This document shows positions 60,572 to 64,000 of a stretch of 64,000 nucleotides of DNA, one piece after another. This DNA comes from Rhizobium sp. N324 (GTDB lineage Bacteria; Pseudomonadota; Alphaproteobacteria; Rhizobiales; Rhizobiaceae): NCBI RefSeq assembly GCF_001664485.1, contig NZ_CP013634.1, positions 372,001 through 436,000 of the forward strand, read 5' to 3'. Position numbers and translations under genes: made by a program. Each line of letters opens with the position of its first letter. Within the stretch, counting starts at the first letter, position 1. The notes below the pieces were generated by a model. That model had not been told where the DNA came from. It ran no database searches and saw nothing but the letters and a program-made list of their open reading frames with translations.

Positions 60572-60584
60572 TTGAAGTATTGAA
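60572..60584. promoter_or_regulatory. Candidate ArsR operator
   Basis: TTGAA-GTA-TTGAA stands in the 41-base spacer between arsR and the DUF6428 gene. One site could repress both directions. Confidence 0.45.
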
Positions 60585-60599
60585 ACAGGAGTAGCCGAA

Positions 60600-61121
60600 A
60601 TGAATGCGCTCGACAAGCCCCTTCTCGAAACCGACATCAACCTGGGTCGCCTGCTAGAGACGATCGACGGAGTCCGTGAGCTGCCGCTGATCTTCTCCTA
60701 CTACGGTCGACCGGTGAAATCCGGTTACCATGTCACTGAGGTCAAGGCCGGGCAGTTCGCCGCGCTTGACTGCGGTGCCAACCCCGAAGCCTGGTTCGAA
60801 ATCTTCGTACAGCTTTGGGATATCGACGAGGAAAATCGTACGCACATGCCGGCCGGCAAGTTCGCGGCGATCATTCGCAAGGTGTCGGAGCATGTGCAAC
60901 TCGACGGTTCTGCCAAGCTGACTTTTGAGGTAAGCGACGGGATCCGGCCGATGCAGCTCTATTGTGCCTCGATGCCGACCGTGCAGGACGGTGCTCTGCA
61001 TGTCCAACTGGCGCCGCGTGCGGCAAGCTGCAAGCCCCGCGACCGATGGCTGAAAGAAGAAAACCGCAAGTCATCGGCCTGCTGTGGCCCATCGTCGGCA
61101 AAAAGCGCCTGTTGCGGCTGA
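60600..61121 (+). CDS. DUF6428 family arsenic-operon protein
   Basis: The protein has 173 residues. A soluble domain (VRELPLIFSYYGRPVKSGYH, then FEIFVQLWDIDEENRTHMPA) is followed by a Cys-rich tail (SSACCGPSSAKSACCG). I recall this family as DUF6428, common beside ars genes. The tail may bind arsenite. ACAGGAGTAGCC is the ribosome site. Biochemical role unknown. Confidence 0.78.
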   Translation: MNALDKPLLETDINLGRLLETIDGVRELPLIFSYYGRPVKSGYHVTEVKAGQFAALDCGANPEAWFEIFVQLWDIDEENRTHMPAGKFAAIIRKVSEHVQLDGSAKLTFEVSDGIRPMQLYCASMPTVQDGALHVQLAPRAASCKPRDRWLKEENRKSSACCGPSSAKSACCG

Positions 61122-61191
61122 GCCCGCCGTTCTGGGATAATCTCGCGGGGTGATCAGCAGCGCTCGCTGTGCACAGGGATATTCTATGGCT

Positions 61192-61568
61192 GCCAAGCGC
61201 ATCAACGCCGAAGCCGCCCGCATCCAGACCTGCATCAAGAATGCGCGGCGCATGCGCCAGGTCTCCGAAGCCAGCGTCAACGGCGCCGTCGGCGGCCGCG
61301 TCGGCCGCGACGGCGACGCCACCTATGCCGCCCTTTCGCTCAGCGCCGAACCCGCCGACGACGCGGCGCTGGCAAAGGCCGCAGAAGCGATCGTCGAGGC
61401 CTACAAGCGCACTGCGCTTGCCGCCCTTGCCTCGGAAAACCGCGGCACAACACGCTGGCGCAGGCGCTCTACCAGCAGACCTACGATCTCATGCCCGACA
61501 TCAGCTGCTCGGCGGCGCGCTTTGCGTTGCAGCGGCGGGCGGCGGTGAAGCCGCCGGCGCGGCGGTGA
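61192..61568 (+). pseudogene. Duplicated, frameshifted 3' end of the FHA gene (right repeat)
   Basis: The sequence matches 56489-56866 closely, including ARRMRQVSEAS and GRVGRDGDATYAALSLSAE when translated. One base is missing in CGCGGCACAACACG (the intact gene has CGCGGCAACAACACG), which shifts the frame. An ATG at 61186 opens it by chance. It marks the right edge of the arsenic insert. Confidence 0.9.
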
Positions 61569-61621
61569 TCAAGGACACGCTTGGCAGATGGTCGGTGCCT
61601 TTCTAATATAGGGGAGCCACC

Positions 61622-63838
61622 TTAAGATCGGTTGAGCCGGAGTGTTCGTGTCGCGTGGGCGTCGTAGCCGTGAACTGTATAAAGCCCGCGAATGGGCAAC
61701 TGCCCAGAAACCCGGTCGATTTGCGACTCTATCGCTGTTACCACACGGCACCAGATTTCCTCGGTAGGACGCCATTTTTGATACAAACTCTGCGTGGGTT
61801 CTACTTTCCCATAAAGGCCTGACGCCGGATTGACCTCGATCAGCGCGAGGGACTGCATGTCGTACTCATCAAATCTGCGGGGATATAAATGTACCGTTAT
61901 GTCGTCGTCGAGATACTCGAAGACCGGGGCCTGATAAGGATCGCCGTCGGGCGGCGCACGTAAGGTCTGCCAACCGTGGAGATAGAAGATCGCCCTTCCA
62001 TCAGCTCTGAGCCAACGCAGTCGTCTCGTTTGGCCGATGTTCTCGTCACCGGCGCTTCGATCCGCCAGTCTCCGGAGCGCAGCCTCAACCCTCTCACTTG
62101 AGGCCCCGACATCAGCGCCGGGATCGAATGCTTTCCATGGCAGGAGCAAACTGGCTTCAGGATTATATCTGCCGGTGGACGGAGCATTCTCCGAAGTCTT
62201 GAGGCGATTACATTGCCAACGACGTAATTCCGGCTCCCATCGGCCTTGAAAGCACCCGCCCAATTCCGCGAGACTTGAAGGGCCGGGACCAAACATCTCG
62301 GTATCCGGCCAAGCGAGAAGAGCGTCCCTCGCAAACCTTGCCATCCTATGCCAGTGCTCGTCTGGTATCGGCGGGACGCCTGACTGTTGGTTTTTGGATC
62401 GTGACGCGTTGTGATCCAGCACCCACCTGCCGGCTTGATGGTTGGCCCTCCGACCTTCCCGTATAACCACAAGAAGATATTCACTGTCATTATCTCGATA
62501 GCAAAAGAGACCCTCGCAGCTGTCGGTAACGCTTCCACTCCCCGCAACGATTTCGCGCCACACAAGCTGTTGTTGGGTTTTTCCGTCCATCAACGAAAGT
62601 GCATCCGCCTGAAATTCGAATTGCTCCCACTCCGACCTATTCAGGAGCGGTGGACTGTCATTGAAAGCATAGGGCAGATTTCTATCGTCGTGGTCGCCGC
62701 CGTCGAGCGTTTCAGCGATGACAAGTCGGACGGTCCCAACGGGCCCCGCGACAGAGACGATCTTGTCGATCCTAACCCGCTTCGGACGTTGTATGCAGAT
62801 CTCTTTTACACTGCCCTTACCCTCAGATTCGCGAGAATAGAGTTGAAGGCAAACCTCTTCCCATTGCCATAGGCCGTTCTCGCAAAGGTCTCGAAGGCGA
62901 TCGCGAAAGGCGCGTGAAAAGGTTCCATACTCCCGCTTCAGCGCTCCAATTTGTTTTGGCCAAGCGTGGTCAAATCTAAATTCAGTTCTCCGTTTTCGGT
63001 CGATGGTTCCGATCAGCACTGTATTATCGATGCAAAACGTCCAGCCTGGCTTATAGGTGTGTGAAACAATGCGATCGGTGATGATCTCGTCGTCCATATA
63101 AAGCCATTGTATTTGCCATCCCGACTGCCACAGCGGGACCAAAAAGCGTTCCCCGGATCGCAAGTGCGGGCGTTGCGGCAAGAGGCCGACAACCAGTTCC
63201 TCAATCTCCTCTGGCCTCGCTGCAGACAAGCTTTCGTGGATCGCGACAATGTCTTCAGCATTGGCCTCTTGAGTAGCCGGGACGAAGCGCCATTGGCGGG
63301 GAGCCTCCTGCCGAATAGCCGAGGGCGTGGGCACGGTATCATTGCCGCGCGCCCCGAGATACGCCATGTCGAAGGTTCGATAGTGCTCCTCGCGCCATTG
63401 CCCCTTATGCCAACCGCCGCTGACCGCGATCAATTTCGGGCGGAGACCTGTCACCTCTCGCTGGGGCCAGCAAACCAGCGCATCGCAAATGAGCCGATCA
63501 ATCGCGATCCATTCCTGATAGCTCAATGCAGCGACACCGGACTGCTGCAAAGATCGAGAATAATCGAGGCGCCAGATTAGAGCGCGAGGCAATTGCGGAT
63601 TGAAAACATCACGCCATTGCACCAGGAGCTGCAGTGAACGGTGAGCGACATGCGCTTCGAACCGCATCCAGCGACGATCACGTAACCCTCCTCGGCCGGC
63701 CTCCTCATCTTGATTGACGAATTCGAGAAATCGGACAGAGGCTCCATCGCTTCGAACAAGGCGTTCCTCTTCCTCGAGCATGGACCACCAGCCAATCAAC
63801 GGAGTGGATTTTCGTTTCCCAAACGGAGGGATAGTCAT
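61622..63838 (-). CDS. 738-residue protein of unknown function with internal repeat
   Basis: ATG 63838 (MTIPPFGKRKSTPLIGWWSM) has AAGGCAC upstream. No signal peptide or long hydrophobic segment is seen. A segment at 119-154 (DALVCWPQREVTGLRPK ... SGGWHKGQWREEHYRTF) matches one at 505-540 (DALLAWPDTEMFGPGPS ... LGGCFQGRWEPELRRWQ), so the protein has two related halves of about 350 residues. It is rich in Trp. I do not recognise a family. Codon choice looks less GC-biased than its neighbours, so it may be acquired. Confidence 0.75.
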   Translation of the reverse strand: MTIPPFGKRKSTPLIGWWSMLEEEERLVRSDGASVRFLEFVNQDEEAGRGGLRDRRWMRFEAHVAHRSLQLLVQWRDVFNPQLPRALIWRLDYSRSLQQSGVAALSYQEWIAIDRLICDALVCWPQREVTGLRPKLIAVSGGWHKGQWREEHYRTFDMAYLGARGNDTVPTPSAIRQEAPRQWRFVPATQEANAEDIVAIHESLSAARPEEIEELVVGLLPQRPHLRSGERFLVPLWQSGWQIQWLYMDDEIITDRIVSHTYKPGWTFCIDNTVLIGTIDRKRRTEFRFDHAWPKQIGALKREYGTFSRAFRDRLRDLCENGLWQWEEVCLQLYSRESEGKGSVKEICIQRPKRVRIDKIVSVAGPVGTVRLVIAETLDGGDHDDRNLPYAFNDSPPLLNRSEWEQFEFQADALSLMDGKTQQQLVWREIVAGSGSVTDSCEGLFCYRDNDSEYLLVVIREGRRANHQAGRWVLDHNASRSKNQQSGVPPIPDEHWHRMARFARDALLAWPDTEMFGPGPSSLAELGGCFQGRWEPELRRWQCNRLKTSENAPSTGRYNPEASLLLPWKAFDPGADVGASSERVEAALRRLADRSAGDENIGQTRRLRWLRADGRAIFYLHGWQTLRAPPDGDPYQAPVFEYLDDDITVHLYPRRFDEYDMQSLALIEVNPASGLYGKVEPTQSLYQKWRPTEEIWCRVVTAIESQIDRVSGQLPIRGLYTVHGYDAHATRTLRLNRS

Positions 63839-64000
63839 TGCGAGTGCCTTGAGTAATTGCGGTCAAGAAAAACTTTTAACTGCAAGTTATGGTTTAATTC
63901 GACTCTTGCGCTCGACCGAGCAAAGTGGATCACGGATCAAGGTGAACAAACAACATAGAGACCGAACCCCGGCTGCTGCTTTTCGTATCTTTCCCCATGC

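Overview
The window looks like DNA of a fast-growing Rhizobium (R. leguminosarum / R. etli group). It is GC-rich and carries a RIME-type palindromic repeat, a DUF1127 microprotein, a glnT-glx cluster, a kduID operon and minCDE. In R. leguminosarum and R. etli minCDE lies on a large secondary replicon, so a chromid is plausible. That is inference from remembered gene location, not something the sequence proves. No rRNA gene, canonical tRNA gene, insertion sequence, CRISPR array or replication origin was seen.

Layout. 0-5.7 kb: truncated methyltransferase, GH20 hexosaminidase, DHA2-type MFS exporter, L,D-transpeptidase and a small secreted protein. 6-9.4 kb: a very large GH94-type phosphorylase, possibly acting on 1,2-beta-oligoglucans. 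9.4-12 kb: a GntR/FadR repressor and kduDI for uronate catabolism; the promoter has a FadR-type operator inside its spacer. 12.1-12.3 kb: an sRNA locus with four CCTCCTCCC (anti-Shine-Dalgarno) loops, of the alpha-r14/Cuckoo type. 12.4-19.1 kb: DUF1127 protein, DEDDh exonuclease, amine oxidase, aldo/keto reductase, DUF6481-like protein and minCDE. 19.2-26.7 kb: an accessory stretch of hydrolase, OMP and oxidoreductases with LysR, AraC, TetR and MarR regulators, several operator-like palindromes and two decayed scraps of a LysR gene.

26.7-39.1 kb: purU, glnT/gmaS-like synthetase, glxDCB, XRE-cupin and GlxA-type regulators, then a divergent soxBDAG-like operon. Together these form a complete set for the N-methylglutamate pathway of methylamine use: gamma-glutamylmethylamide synthetase, N-methylglutamate synthase and N-methylglutamate dehydrogenase. 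PurU would handle the resulting C1-folate.

39.1-44.7 kb is the most striking region, an RNA-repair / Ro ribonucleoprotein locus. A CARF-sigma54 activator (RtcR) is divergent from a sigma54 promoter, a Ro60/TROVE protein, five tandem Y-RNA-like RNAs and an RtcB ligase homologue. Each RNA is closed by a co-varying terminal stem around GGCGAATG ... CTCGTCGCC. In unit 1, and less fully in units 2-4, the loop contains a circularly permuted tRNA: T-arm, acceptor 3' strand, loop, acceptor 5' strand, UA, D-arm. Bacterial YrlA RNAs are known tRNA mimics; a graded tandem array of five is unusual as far as I know.

44.7-56.9 kb: a Tad/Flp-type pilus or secretion locus with two CpaF-type ATPases (one with an FHA-like N-terminus), a CpaA-type peptidase, TadE/TadG-like proteins, CpaB, TadB, TadC, a membrane-anchored FHA protein and two short pilin-like proteins. 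56.9-61.6 kb: an arsenic-resistance insert (arsC, acr3, arsN2-like, a second arsC, arsR, DUF6428). It is flanked by direct repeats of the 3' end of the FHA gene, the right copy being a frameshifted pseudogene. 61.6-63.8 kb: a 738-residue orphan protein with an internal repeat.
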